Below, piece by piece: positions 31,474 to 40,383 of a stretch of DNA of 64,000 bases (positions within the stretch are counted from its first letter, which is position 1; the number at the start of each line of letters is the position of its first letter). Both the position numbers and the translations under genes were made by a program. The notes below the pieces were generated by a model. It saw only the letters and a list, made by a program, of their open reading frames with translations. It was not told the origin of the DNA and searched no databases. The stretch is from Streptomyces sp. SID8374 (lineage in GTDB: Bacteria > Actinomycetota > Actinomycetes > Streptomycetales > Streptomycetaceae), in assembly GCF_009865135.1 (NCBI RefSeq), contig NZ_WWGH01000002.1:2232001-2296000 (forward strand), in the 5' to 3' direction.

Positions 31474-32796
31474 ATGGGAATCGTCATCCTGCTGCTCATG
31501 CTCGCCGGTGTCGTCCTCATGCTCACCCGCAAGCTCCCCACCGCGTTCGCCCTCGTCCTGCTCGCCCTCGCCATCGCGTTCGTCGCCGGAGCACCGCTCA
31601 CCGGCGAGAACAGCGTTCTCGACACGGTGATCCAGCAAGGCGCGCCTGCGCTCGCCGCGACCATGCTCGCCGTACTCATCGGCTCCTGGCTCGGCAAGCT
31701 GATGGAGGAGACCGGCATCGCGGGCACCCTCGTCCGCAAGATCGTCGAGTTCGGCGGCGACCGCCCCACCGTCGTCGCCCTCGGCGTCCTGGCCGTCTCC
31801 GCGCTCATCGGCACCGTCACCGGCTCCGCGCCCGCGGCGATGATGGCGGGCATCATCGGCATCCCCGCGATGATCGCCGTCGGCGTGCCGAAGACCACCG
31901 CCGCGGGCACCATCCTCATGGGCATCGCCGCCGGGCTGCCGTTCGAGCTGCCCGTCTGGCAGTTCTTCTCCACGGCCCTGGAGCTGCCCATCGACACGGT
32001 GAAGAGCTTCATGATGCGGCTGTTCCCCTTCGCCGCTTTCTTCGCCGTCCTCTTCGTCCTGGTGGAGACCCGCCGCAAGGGTGTGGAGCACGCCTGGTCG
32101 CTGGCGTCGGCGCCCGAACGCCCCGGGGACGGCGGCGACAGCCCGAAGAGTCCGGGGGAGCGCCGCCGGAACCGCGCCCGGCGCATGGGCGACGCGCCCT
32201 GGTACGCGCTGCTCGCCCCCGCCGTGCCGCTGGTGCTCGCGCTCGGCTTCGAGCTGCCCATCATCCCGTCGATGCTCGCGGGCGTGCTGTGGGCGCTGGC
32301 GGCCACCACCCGGCCCGGGCAGCTCAACAAGCGGCTCCTGCGCACGCTGTACGGCGGGTTCGAGGTGGCCGCCCCGCCCATCGCACTGTTCATCGCGATC
32401 GGCATCCTGCTCGCGGCGGTGAAGCTCCCCGGTGCCGTAGAGGCGCTGGACCCCCTGGTGAAGGCCGTCGCACCGGGCAACCCGGTCGTCTTCGTGCTGG
32501 TGTTCACCCTGCTCGTACCGCTCTGCCTCTACCGGGGCCCGCTCAACGTCTACGGCCTCGGCGCCGGAATCGCCGGTGTCCTCATCGCAGCCGGTATCTA
32601 CCCGGCCGTCGCCGTGCTGGGCCTGACCGCCTCGTACAACCAGGTCTTCGGCGTCAGCGACCCGACCAGCACCCAGACCGTGTGGGCGGCGCAGTTCTCC
32701 GGCGTCAGCCCGCAACAGGTCATGCTGCGCACCCTGCCGTACGTCTGGTGCGTCGCGCTCGGCGGCCTGATCGTCACCGCCGCCACCCAGCTCTGA
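31474..32796 (+). CDS. Ion-transporter superfamily permease (CitMHS/GntP-like)
   Basis: 440 residues, 8 bases after the previous stop. At least ten hydrophobic segments are visible: two in the first 45 residues, a re-entrant-like stretch around APALAATMLAVLIGSWLGKL, ALIGTVTGSAPAAMMAGIIG, a hydrophilic loop with SPGERRRNRARRMG near residue 230, then four to five more. The arrangement resembles secondary carriers for organic acids (CitMHS, GntP and related). The substrate is presumably the compound degraded by this operon. Confidence 0.8.
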   Translation: MGIVILLLMLAGVVLMLTRKLPTAFALVLLALAIAFVAGAPLTGENSVLDTVIQQGAPALAATMLAVLIGSWLGKLMEETGIAGTLVRKIVEFGGDRPTVVALGVLAVSALIGTVTGSAPAAMMAGIIGIPAMIAVGVPKTTAAGTILMGIAAGLPFELPVWQFFSTALELPIDTVKSFMMRLFPFAAFFAVLFVLVETRRKGVEHAWSLASAPERPGDGGDSPKSPGERRRNRARRMGDAPWYALLAPAVPLVLALGFELPIIPSMLAGVLWALAATTRPGQLNKRLLRTLYGGFEVAAPPIALFIAIGILLAAVKLPGAVEALDPLVKAVAPGNPVVFVLVFTLLVPLCLYRGPLNVYGLGAGIAGVLIAAGIYPAVAVLGLTASYNQVFGVSDPTSTQTVWAAQFSGVSPQQVMLRTLPYVWCVALGGLIVTAATQL

Positions 32797-32858
32797 CCGT
32801 ACGAGAACGAGACCCGCCCCACCCGCACTGTCCACCAGCACAGAGGAGCCGTAACGCC

Positions 32859-33848
32859 ATGACGCTAGACCGCCGCCTCTTCCTGCGCACCGCCACCGCC
32901 GGCGGTGCCCTGATCGCCCTCGGCGCCCAGGGCACCGCACCGGCCGCCGCCGCCCCCGGCGGCTTCCCGGACTACCGCTACGTCGGCACGCTGCTCAAGC
33001 CGGGCCAGCTCTCGTACAACCCCACCGGCGAGATCATCTTCCCCTGCATCCGCGGGGTGTACGACAAGCTGAGCAACCCGCTCGGCCGCTACTACCTCTA
33101 CTACGCACCGCACGACGCGCCCGGCGGTATCTGCCTCGCCTACGGCAACTCGCTGGAGGGCCCCTTCACCGAGTACAGGGCCAACCCGATCGTCCGCAAG
33201 GACTGGTCACCGCACTACAACGTCAGCCACGTCTCCTCGCCGCACGTCCTCTGGAACGCGGACGCCCGTGAGCTGTGGCTCTACTTCCACGGCGAGAACA
33301 ACACCACCCGCCTCGCCCGTTCCAAGGACGGCATCAACTTCACGTACGACAGGACGGTCCTCACCACCGCCATGATGCCGACGGGCTCCCGTGAGACCTC
33401 CTACGCCCGGGTCTTCCGCCACGACCTGCCGTCGCGGGGCGCGAAGTACGTGATGCTCTTCATGTGGAACCAGGCGAACGACCACCGTGACATCGGCTGG
33501 GGCTGGTCGGCGGACGGCCGCAACTGGACCTTCTCCCAGCAGCCGTTGATCGATCACGCGGCGGTCGGCGCCGTCAACGTCAGCGGGCCGCACCTGCTCA
33601 CCCGGGGCGGCAGCGCGTACGTCGTCTACCACACCGACAAGGGCAGCGGCGGCGACATCAAGATCACCGAGGTGGGGATGGACTTCTCCCGCCGCAACCA
33701 CCTCGGCGTCTTCTACAACTCGGGCAGCGCGGCACCGGAGAACGGCCGCGCGGCCGCCCCGTCGTTCGGGACCGACGGCGGGGTGCCGTACATGATCTAC
33801 GAGGCGGGGGAGCGGCTGTCGGGCGCGATCGCGGTGGCGCGCGGCTGA
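32859..33848 (+). CDS. Tat-exported beta-propeller protein (GH43-like)
   Basis: 329 residues. The N-terminus MTLDRRLFLRTATAGGALIALG is a twin-arginine signal with the RRLFLR core and cleavage likely after the Ala-rich stretch (about residue 31). The mature part shows repeated blade-like strands (RYYLYYAPHDAPGGICLAYG, ELWLYFHGENNTTRLARS, AYVVYHTDKGSGG, GGVPYMIYEAG) as in five-bladed GH43/GH-F proteins. It may bind or cleave an extracellular glycan whose product enters through the neighbouring permease. AGAGGAG precedes the ATG. Catalytic residues were not identified. Confidence 0.8.
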   Translation: MTLDRRLFLRTATAGGALIALGAQGTAPAAAAPGGFPDYRYVGTLLKPGQLSYNPTGEIIFPCIRGVYDKLSNPLGRYYLYYAPHDAPGGICLAYGNSLEGPFTEYRANPIVRKDWSPHYNVSHVSSPHVLWNADARELWLYFHGENNTTRLARSKDGINFTYDRTVLTTAMMPTGSRETSYARVFRHDLPSRGAKYVMLFMWNQANDHRDIGWGWSADGRNWTFSQQPLIDHAAVGAVNVSGPHLLTRGGSAYVVYHTDKGSGGDIKITEVGMDFSRRNHLGVFYNSGSAAPENGRAAAPSFGTDGGVPYMIYEAGERLSGAIAVARG

Positions 33849-34020
33849 CCACCGTGACGGGGGCGGGTGGCCGACTGGAGCCCGAACGAGGTGCTGCCCG
33901 CCCTCGCCGAGCGGGGGCGCACCCCCTGGATCAGCGCTTGCTCTGACGCGTGGCCGGAAAGTGCTGGTCAGCCGTCCGATCCGCCGGCCCCGGCCCGGTC
34001 GACAGCGCTGACCGTCCCGG

Positions 34021-34929
34021 TCACTTACTGGTGATGCTCCATGAACCGTCGCCCTCCTCGGCGGTGTTGTCGAGGGCGGTCCACGCGGCGTCGTCGAGAT
34101 TGAGCGCGTGGAGGAGGTAGGCGGAGATCGCGTCCGCCACGAGGGCGACGCGGGCGGGGTCCTCGTCGGTGGTCTCGGCGACCATCTCGCCGGCTATGCC
34201 GCCCATGGTGTGTTCGGCCTCCGCGATGGTGAGCAGGCTCTTGGGGGCCGGGCTGAGGTGGTAGGCGTCGGTGAACCATTCCGGTCCGCGGGTGGAGAGC
34301 TGCGAGTCGTCCTTGCCACCCGCGACGATCAGCGCAGGGGTGGTCATGGTGGAGTAGTCCGGCTTCATGAACGGAAGGTTCTCGGCGGCGAACGGGGTGA
34401 GGGTGTCGCCGGTTCCGGTCGCCCCGATGAGGGCGCCGGCCGCGACCGCGGGGTGGGAGAAGTCCTCCCCGGGGAGACCGTCGGCGCCGAGCACGCGCGC
34501 GCCGAGGACGGCGCCCGCGGTCTGGGCGCCCCAGGAGTGGCCGACCACGGCGGTGTGCTCACGGTCGGCACGGTCCTCCAGTCCGGCCTCGGCCAGGATG
34601 TCGCCGAGGTGGTCGAGGACCGCGTGGAGGTCCGTGATCCGTACGCGCCAGACGGTGGCGAAGCGTGGGTCGTCCCAGGCGATGGCGTTGCGGCGGGAGT
34701 CGAGGTGGGTGGGCTGCACCACGACGAATCCGGCGGCGGCCCACCGGTCGACGAGGGGCTCGTATCCGTCCAGGGACCATGCGTTTCCGTGGGAGAACAC
34801 GATGACGGGGAGGTTCCGGCCCGACCGGGGAGCGGTGACCTTCACCTGGAGGTCTATGGCGCGGCCGGGCGCGGGAACGGTGATGGGCCTGACCGAGACG
34901 ATCTGCTGGCCGAGGGGGCGAGAGGGCAT
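34021..34929 (-). CDS. Alpha/beta hydrolase (chlorophyllase/dienelactone-type)
   Basis: 302 residues. PVIVFSHGNAWSLDGYEPLVDRWAAAGF (split: VIVFSHGN near residue 43) gives the oxyanion region; VVGHSWGAQ holds the nucleophile serine; ALIVAGGKDDSQ carries the likely acid and AEHTMGG the histidine. No signal peptide, so cytosolic. It is divergent from a TetR gene, with two palindromes in the shared 103-base promoter region, so it is probably that regulator's target. Confidence 0.9.
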   Translation of the reverse strand: MPSRPLGQQIVSVRPITVPAPGRAIDLQVKVTAPRSGRNLPVIVFSHGNAWSLDGYEPLVDRWAAAGFVVVQPTHLDSRRNAIAWDDPRFATVWRVRITDLHAVLDHLGDILAEAGLEDRADREHTAVVGHSWGAQTAGAVLGARVLGADGLPGEDFSHPAVAAGALIGATGTGDTLTPFAAENLPFMKPDYSTMTTPALIVAGGKDDSQLSTRGPEWFTDAYHLSPAPKSLLTIAEAEHTMGGIAGEMVAETTDEDPARVALVADAISAYLLHALNLDDAAWTALDNTAEEGDGSWSITSK

Positions 34930-34970
34930 GGGAGACCTGCGCTTTCTCTACGGGGCGGCTCTGCCATACT

Positions 34971-34993
34971 TTGGCGGAGCGCCGTTCCGCCAA
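34971..34993. promoter_or_regulatory. Palindrome between hydrolase and TetR genes (site 1)
   Basis: TTGGCGGA and TCCGCCAA, perfect 8-base arms with a 7-base spacer, in the divergent promoter region. Confidence 0.6.
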
Positions 34994-34997
34994 CTTA

Positions 34998-35014
34998 GCG
35001 GAACATTGTTCCGC
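34998..35014. promoter_or_regulatory. Palindrome between hydrolase and TetR genes (site 2)
   Basis: GCGGAACATTGTTCCGC: 7-base perfect arms around ATT, 18 bases before the TetR start. It shares the GCGGA half-site with site 1. Confidence 0.65.
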
Positions 35015-35032
35015 GAGCAAAGGGAGACATCC

Positions 35033-35602
35033 GTGCCAGAGCCGGTCGGGATTCGCCAAGCACAGGCGCAGCGCACGCGCGGCGGCGTGCTGGAGGCCGC
35101 GGCGGCGGTCTTCGTGGACCAGGGCGTCCAGGCGCCCGTCCGTGACATCGCCGAACGCGCCGGTGTCGGTGTCGGCACCGTCTACCGGAACTTCCCGACC
35201 CGGGCGGACCTGGTCACCGCCGTCTACCGGCACCAGATCGACGCCTGCGCCGCGCTCGCGCCCCGGCTCCTGGCGGAATCGGAGTCGCCGTTCACCGCGC
35301 TGACTTTGTGGACGGACGCGTTCGTGGATTTCCTCGTGACCAAGCACGGCCTCGGTGCGGCGCTGGGGTCCGGCGATCCGGGGCTGGAGAGGCTTCACGC
35401 CCTCATGCTCGAAACCCTGGTCCCGGCCTGCGCGACGCTCCTGGATGCCTGTGCCGCCGCCCGTGAACTCAGCGGCGACATCGGCGCCTACACGCTCATG
35501 CGTGCCATCGGGAACCTCTGCATCACCGGCCCCGACTACGACCGGGCCGACGCCGCACGCATGGTCGCCACCCTTCTCGCGGGGTGCCGCAGTACGGCCT
35601 AG
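35033..35602 (+). CDS. TetR-family regulator
   Basis: 189 residues from a GTG preceded by AAGGGAGA. The DNA-binding domain reads VLEAAAAVFVDQGVQAPVRDIAERAGVGVGTVYRNFPTRADL (split: DIAERAGVGVGTVYRNFP near residues 35-52). The C-terminal ligand domain is helical. It is divergent from the alpha/beta hydrolase and likely controls both through the GCGGA palindromes. Confidence 0.92.
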   Translation: MPEPVGIRQAQAQRTRGGVLEAAAAVFVDQGVQAPVRDIAERAGVGVGTVYRNFPTRADLVTAVYRHQIDACAALAPRLLAESESPFTALTLWTDAFVDFLVTKHGLGAALGSGDPGLERLHALMLETLVPACATLLDACAAARELSGDIGAYTLMRAIGNLCITGPDYDRADAARMVATLLAGCRSTA

Positions 35603-35823
35603 CGGCGGGATCCGGCCCGGTGCGGGGAGCGCCGTCGTCGTTCCGTACAAGCACCGGACGGCGGCGCGGCCATGTGGTTGAATCCTCAATATCGGTTGGC
35701 CGAAAATGATCGGTGCATCAGCGTGGTCGGCCATGGACCGACGGGAGCCGGCCGAGTACCGCGCTGCCGTTCCAGGTGGCAGTTGCGCGGCCACCCCCGA
35801 CCGCTCGAAGAAGGACTCCGTCC

Positions 35824-36654
35824 ATGGAAGCCACCGTCACCAATTTCCACTACGGGGCAGTGACCCCCGTCGCCGCGTTCCTGATGGCCTGCCTCGGTGC
35901 GGCGCTGGGGCTGAGATGCACGACCCGCGCGATCCGGCGCGGAACGAACCGGGCCGGCTGGCTCGCCCTCGGCGCGGTGTCGATCGGGTGCGGCATCTGG
36001 ACCATGCACTTCATCGCCATGGCCGGATTCACCATCGACGGCATGTCGATGAAGTACGACTCCGCGACCACCGTTCTCAGCCTGGTGGTCGCGATAGCCG
36101 TGGTCGCCGTGGGTGTGTTCCTGGTCGGATTCCGGGGGCCGGGAACCCTGGTGCTGACCACGGCCGGTGTCTTCACCGGGCTGGGCGTCGCCGCGATGCA
36201 CTACCTCGGCATGGCCGCCATGCACACCCCCGGTGAGCTGAACTACTCCTACGGAACGGTGGCCCTGTCGATCCTTATCGCAGTCGTGGCCGCGACCGCC
36301 GCGCTCTGGGCGGCGGTATCCGTGCACGGGCTCGGCGCGAGCGTCGGGGCCAGCCTGATCATGGGGGTGGCCGTCACCGGTATGCACTACACCGGCATGG
36401 CGGCGGTCGCCGTCCCCGTCGACCACCACGGAGCGGGCACCCAGTCGTCGGCCGGGATGCTGTCGTTCCTGCTGGTCATGCTGGCAGGCCCGCTGGCCGC
36501 CCTCGTCATGTCCGCCGTGGTCGTCATGTTCGACGGCGATGTGATGCTGGGCGCCGACGAGCGGGGCGCGCGCACCTCGGGTCCGGCGCCCGCCCCCGGC
36601 CACGCCGTCACGGGCCGGGGCGGATCCGGCTCCTACCACGGCCCGGGGGCCTGA
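35824..36654 (+). CDS. MHYT-domain membrane sensor protein
   Basis: 276 residues with seven predicted membrane segments. Three MHYT-type motifs lie at successive helices: WTMHFIAMAGF, AAMHYLGMAAMHT and GMHYTGMAA. MHYT domains are proposed to bind copper and to sense O2, CO or NO at the membrane. No output domain follows, only a 45-residue Gly/Pro-rich tail, so this is a stand-alone sensor of the type common in Streptomyces. It converges with the monooxygenase downstream, 23 bases away. Confidence 0.93.
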   Translation: MEATVTNFHYGAVTPVAAFLMACLGAALGLRCTTRAIRRGTNRAGWLALGAVSIGCGIWTMHFIAMAGFTIDGMSMKYDSATTVLSLVVAIAVVAVGVFLVGFRGPGTLVLTTAGVFTGLGVAAMHYLGMAAMHTPGELNYSYGTVALSILIAVVAATAALWAAVSVHGLGASVGASLIMGVAVTGMHYTGMAAVAVPVDHHGAGTQSSAGMLSFLLVMLAGPLAALVMSAVVVMFDGDVMLGADERGARTSGPAPAPGHAVTGRGGSGSYHGPGA

Positions 36655-36677
36655 GCGCCGCAGGCGAGTCCGGGCCC

Positions 36678-38492
36678 CTACGAACCACCGCCGCCCGCGG
36701 AGGCCTTGGCCCGGAGAATCGTCCCCACGGACTTCTCGCGCCACCGCTCCAGGAGTTCGTGGAAGGCGAACGCGCCGTCGGGGTAGGCGTTGGGGCCGTT
36801 CGGCCGGCCGCGTCCCTCACGGTTGTAGTAGCCGGGGGTGCACTCGGCGTGGAACCACTCGTGGTCCGGGGCGTCCTCGGCCAGCGCGGCGATCCAGGCG
36901 TCCTCGTCCTCGCGGGACGGTTCGATCACGGCACCCTCGGCCTCGGCCGCCGCGACCAGGGCTGCGGCATGGACCGCCTGCTCGTCGAGGATGTGGGTGA
37001 AGTTGACGCTGCTGGCGTTCTGGAGGGTCCCCATCTGGATCAGGTTCGGGAACCCGTTGCTGGTGAAGCCGTGCAACGTACGCGGACCCTCCTGAGCCCA
37101 CCGGTGCAGCAGCTGAGTGCCGCCCCGGCCGTGGACGGGGAGCTTCCCGGAGAGGATGCCGGAGGTTCCGACGGAGAACCCGGTGGCGAAGATCAGACAG
37201 TCGAGTCCGTACGTCGCGTCCCCGACCACGACCCCGTGTGCGGTGACCCGTTCGATGCCATGGGTGTCGGCGGTGTCGACCAGAGTGACGTTGGGCCGGT
37301 TGAACGCCGGGTAGTACGCGTCCGAGAAGGCAGGGCGCTTGCAGGCGTACCGGTACCAGGGCTTGAGCTTCTCCGCCGTACCGGGGTCGGTGACCGACTC
37401 CGCCACGCGGGCGCGCAGTTCGTTCATCTTGGCGGCGTCGGCAGCCTCGTACGCGGCCTCGAAGGCCTGACGGTCACCACGGCGGCGGAAGCTCGGCAGG
37501 AGCTTCTCCAGGAGGACCGCCGACCGGGTCCAGCTGTCCGCCACGAGATCCCGGTCGGCCGACTCGCCGGAGACGATCCGCAGGTAGTTGTCCCGGCGTT
37601 CGCGGGCCCAGCCCTCGCGGTCCGCGCCGACATCGTGGGCCGTGGTGCGGCGGTTGGCGCGCACGTCCACGGTGGAGGGGGTGCGCTGGAAGACCAGGAC
37701 GTGCCCGGCGTCCTCGGCCAGCTTCGGTATGACCTGGATGCCCGTGGCTCCCGTGCCGACGACGCCCACCCGCTTGCCCGCGAGGCCGGTCATGCCGCCC
37801 TCCGGAGTGCCGCCGGTGTAGGCGTAGTCCCACCGCGAGGTGTGGAACGTATGGCCCTCGAACTCCTCGATGCCGGGGATCCCGGGGAGTTTCGGCTCGG
37901 AGAGGGTGCCGGTCGCGGTGACGACGTACGTGGCCCGGAACGCGTCCCCGCGGTCGGTGGCCACGATCCACGCCTCCGACTCCTCGTCCCAGGTCAGGGA
38001 GGTGACCCCGGTGGAGAAGAGGGCGTCCGGACCGAGGGAGAACTTTTCCGCGATCCGCACCGCGTGGCGGCGTATCTCCTCACCGGGGGAGTATTTCCAC
38101 TCCGGTACGTAGCCGGTCTCGTCCAGCATCGGCAGGTAGACGTGCGACTCGATGTCGCAGTGGACGCCCGGGTACCGGTTCCAGTACCAGGTGCCCCCGA
38201 AACCGCCTCCCTTCTCGACGATCCGGATGCGCTCCACACCCCGCTGCCGTAACCGCGCCCCCGCCAGGATGCCGCCGAAACCACCGCCGACCACGGCGAC
38301 ATCGACCGTGTCGTGCAGCGGCTCCCGCTCGGTCGGCTCGGTGTACGGGTCGTCGGCGTAGTAGCCGAACTCGGCGTCGGTGGCGCGGTATTGGCGGTTG
38401 CCGTCGGGCCGGACGCGCCGCTCGCGTTCGATGCGGTAGCGCTGCCGCAGAGCCTCCAGCTCTTCGGGGTCCGGTATGTGAGGAGTCGTCAT
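36678..38492 (-). CDS. Flavin-containing (Baeyer-Villiger-type) monooxygenase
   Basis: 604 residues from the ATG at 38492 (MTTPHIPDPEEL). The FAD motif VAVVGGGFGGILAG lies near residue 65; GGTWYWNRYPGVHCD is diagnostic for Baeyer-Villiger monooxygenases, as is the fingerprint FEGHTFHTSRWDY; VGVVGTGATGIQV binds NADPH. The N-terminal extension of about 60 residues is typical of the cyclohexanone/PAMO-like class. The enzyme inserts oxygen next to a ketone; substrate unknown. It is divergent from the lipoprotein gene, with a palindrome in between. Confidence 0.92.
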   Translation of the reverse strand: MTTPHIPDPEELEALRQRYRIERERRVRPDGNRQYRATDAEFGYYADDPYTEPTEREPLHDTVDVAVVGGGFGGILAGARLRQRGVERIRIVEKGGGFGGTWYWNRYPGVHCDIESHVYLPMLDETGYVPEWKYSPGEEIRRHAVRIAEKFSLGPDALFSTGVTSLTWDEESEAWIVATDRGDAFRATYVVTATGTLSEPKLPGIPGIEEFEGHTFHTSRWDYAYTGGTPEGGMTGLAGKRVGVVGTGATGIQVIPKLAEDAGHVLVFQRTPSTVDVRANRRTTAHDVGADREGWARERRDNYLRIVSGESADRDLVADSWTRSAVLLEKLLPSFRRRGDRQAFEAAYEAADAAKMNELRARVAESVTDPGTAEKLKPWYRYACKRPAFSDAYYPAFNRPNVTLVDTADTHGIERVTAHGVVVGDATYGLDCLIFATGFSVGTSGILSGKLPVHGRGGTQLLHRWAQEGPRTLHGFTSNGFPNLIQMGTLQNASSVNFTHILDEQAVHAAALVAAAEAEGAVIEPSREDEDAWIAALAEDAPDHEWFHAECTPGYYNREGRGRPNGPNAYPDGAFAFHELLERWREKSVGTILRAKASAGGGGS

Positions 38493-38556
38493 GCGGGGCC
38501 TCGATCCTGCCGGTCGAACCGTCCCGGGGCGAACGGTCATCGGCTACGGTAACAAT

Positions 38557-38578
38557 AACCGGACAGTGGTGTCCGGTT
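38557..38578. promoter_or_regulatory. Palindrome between monooxygenase and lipoprotein genes
   Basis: AACCGGACA and TGTCCGGTT: perfect 9-base arms around GTGG, directly in the divergent promoter region and preceded by the AT-rich GGTAACAATAACC. Likely the operator of the TetR protein encoded at 39722-40315. Confidence 0.7.
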
Positions 38579-38676
38579 GGAACGCGGGTACGGCACGGCA
38601 TTCGGCCACAGCGCGTGAAGGTGAACTGCCCGGCCGGCCGCACCCGCACACAGCGGACAGGAAGAGTGATTCCTCC

Positions 38677-39705
38677 ATGCGTCGACTCCCGCCCCGAGCC
38701 CTCGCCGCCCTCGCCACGGCCGGCCTGCTGACCCTCGCCGGATGCGGTACGGAGACCGGGGACCCCGGTGGTCCGACGGCGGCCGGTGACGGTGCCAGGA
38801 CCATCCGGGCCCAGCAGGTCATGCAGCTGACACGGACACACGAAGAGACCGGGATGACCCTGCTGGAGGGCCCGGCCTTCCACCCGGACGGCGGCCTGTT
38901 CGTCGTCGACGTCACCGCGCCCGAGGGCAAGCCCAAGGTCATGCGGGTCGATGTACGGAAGAAGACGGTGCGGGCCGTCCACACCGACGGCCGAGGGGCC
39001 TACACCTCGGCCCAGTTCAGCCCGTACGACGGGCGGCTCTATCTCACCGACTACGCCCACGGCGAGATCGTGAGCCTCGCACCGGACGGCAGCGATCCGC
39101 GCACCTTCTTCTCCGGCGAGGTCGACGGAGCACGGATGAACCCGGACGACATCGCCTTCGACGAGGAGGGCCACCTGTACGTCAGCGACTCACGCGGCCT
39201 GTCCGAGGGAGCGGAGCACGGGCGGGTCGTGCGCGTCGACCGCGACGGCGCGAAGGCGACCGTGCTGGCCGACAACCTGGCGGCGACGAACGGCATCTCG
39301 TTCGACGAGGAGTACCGCGGTCTGTGGATCAGCGAGCTGACGCAGAACCGGATCTCGTACCTGCGCCTCGGTGGAGGCGGTCAAGGCAGTGAGGTCACCT
39401 CCCGGCACACCGCGATCCGCGTCGACGGCGGGATCGCCCAGACCGACTCGATCGCCGTGGACGCGGACGGCAACCTCTACCAGGGCCTCCACGGCCGCCC
39501 CGCGATCCTCGTGTACGACAAGCACGGCGAGCGCCTGGCGACGGTCGAAGTCCCTGCCCGCACCGAGGGACTCGACTCGGCGACGAACGTGGCGATCACC
39601 CCCGGCGGAACCAGGGCGTACATGACCGTCAGCGGCCCCGGTGGGGGATACCTCTACGCCTTCGACGCCCTGGGGAAGGGCACCCGCCAGTCGAACGGCG
39701 GGTGA
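38677..39705 (+). CDS. Lipoprotein with SMP-30/gluconolactonase-like propeller
   Basis: 342 residues. A lipoprotein signal ends in LTLAGC (Cys about residue 24), so the protein is anchored outside the membrane. The rest is a six-bladed-propeller pattern: LLEGPAFHPDGGLFVVDV, GRLYLTDYAHGEIVSLAPDGS, NPDDIAFDEEGHLYVSDSRG, NGISFDEEYRGLWISEL, DSIAVDADGNLYQGLHG. This resembles SMP-30/gluconolactonase proteins, many of which are Ca-dependent lactonases. A lactonase next to a Baeyer-Villiger enzyme, which makes lactones from cyclic ketones, is a sensible but unproven pairing. Confidence 0.88.
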   Translation: MRRLPPRALAALATAGLLTLAGCGTETGDPGGPTAAGDGARTIRAQQVMQLTRTHEETGMTLLEGPAFHPDGGLFVVDVTAPEGKPKVMRVDVRKKTVRAVHTDGRGAYTSAQFSPYDGRLYLTDYAHGEIVSLAPDGSDPRTFFSGEVDGARMNPDDIAFDEEGHLYVSDSRGLSEGAEHGRVVRVDRDGAKATVLADNLAATNGISFDEEYRGLWISELTQNRISYLRLGGGGQGSEVTSRHTAIRVDGGIAQTDSIAVDADGNLYQGLHGRPAILVYDKHGERLATVEVPARTEGLDSATNVAITPGGTRAYMTVSGPGGGYLYAFDALGKGTRQSNGG

Positions 39706-39728
39706 CAGCCGCTGACGCCGGTCACCCG
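39699..39728. terminator. Bidirectional hairpin between convergent genes
   Basis: CGGGTGAC and GTCACCCG, 8-bp perfect stem with a 14-base loop, spanning the two stop codons of the lipoprotein and TetR genes. Confidence 0.5.
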
Positions 39729-40315
39729 TCGAAGGGCCGCAGCGGCCCCACCTCGACGCCGAGCAGCCGCCAGGCCGCCAGTGCCCGGCGCTCCCGCTCC
39801 GCACGGGTGGGGCCGGTCACGGCGCCCGAGACCATGGCGACCGCGAGCACGAGGTCGTCCGACGCCCCCAGCCGATGGCCGTCCGGCAGGTGCTCCCGCA
39901 GACTCCGCTCGACCCGCTCCGACAGGGCCGAGGCGGAGGCGTGGATACCGTCCGGGCGGCCGCCCGTCCGGTCGGCGTGCAGGAGGCCGATGAACGCCGC
40001 CGACTCCGTCAGATGCCACGTCAGCACACCGAGCACACCGGCCAGGGTGGCGCCCGCGGCCGCGGCCGCCTGCTCCACCTCCCGTACGTTCTCCTCCAGC
40101 ACGGCGTTCGCCACGGCCGCCCGGTCAGGAAAGTGCCGGTAGAGAACGCCCTGCCCGACCCCGGCCCGACGGGCGATCCCGGAGAGCGGTGCGTCCAGAC
40201 CGTGCTCCGCGTAGACCTCGCGGGCGGCGGCGATCAGGGCCGCCCGATTGCGCGCGGCGGCCTTCGGCCCGTCGTTCGCGGGCCGTTTCTCCTCCGCCGT
40301 GGGGTGCTGCGTCAC
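39722..40315 (-). CDS. TetR-family regulator
   Basis: 197 residues from a GTG. HTH: GLDAPLSGIARRAGVGQGVLYRHFPDRAAV, of which IARRAGVGQGVLYRHFP is the helix-turn-helix core near residues 46-62. The ligand domain includes HLTESAAFIGLLHADRTGG, seen in the SCO-type TetR group that often controls neighbouring oxidoreductases. It is convergent with the lipoprotein gene and probably acts at the palindrome at 38557. Confidence 0.9.
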   Translation of the reverse strand: MTQHPTAEEKRPANDGPKAAARNRAALIAAAREVYAEHGLDAPLSGIARRAGVGQGVLYRHFPDRAAVANAVLEENVREVEQAAAAAGATLAGVLGVLTWHLTESAAFIGLLHADRTGGRPDGIHASASALSERVERSLREHLPDGHRLGASDDLVLAVAMVSGAVTGPTRAERERRALAAWRLLGVEVGPLRPFDG

Positions 40316-40383
40316 GTCGGAAGGGTACCGGCCGGGCCGGATGACCGTCGGCCCACCGGTGACGGCCCGTCCGCCCGCACCCG

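Noticed and set aside
33867..34034. GTG frame of 55 codons starting VADWSPNEVLPALAERGRTPW
   Set aside because: The first 20 residues look protein-like, but there is no ribosome binding site, the rest is low-complexity, and it overlaps the antisense hydrolase end. Perhaps a gene remnant; not supportable as a gene.
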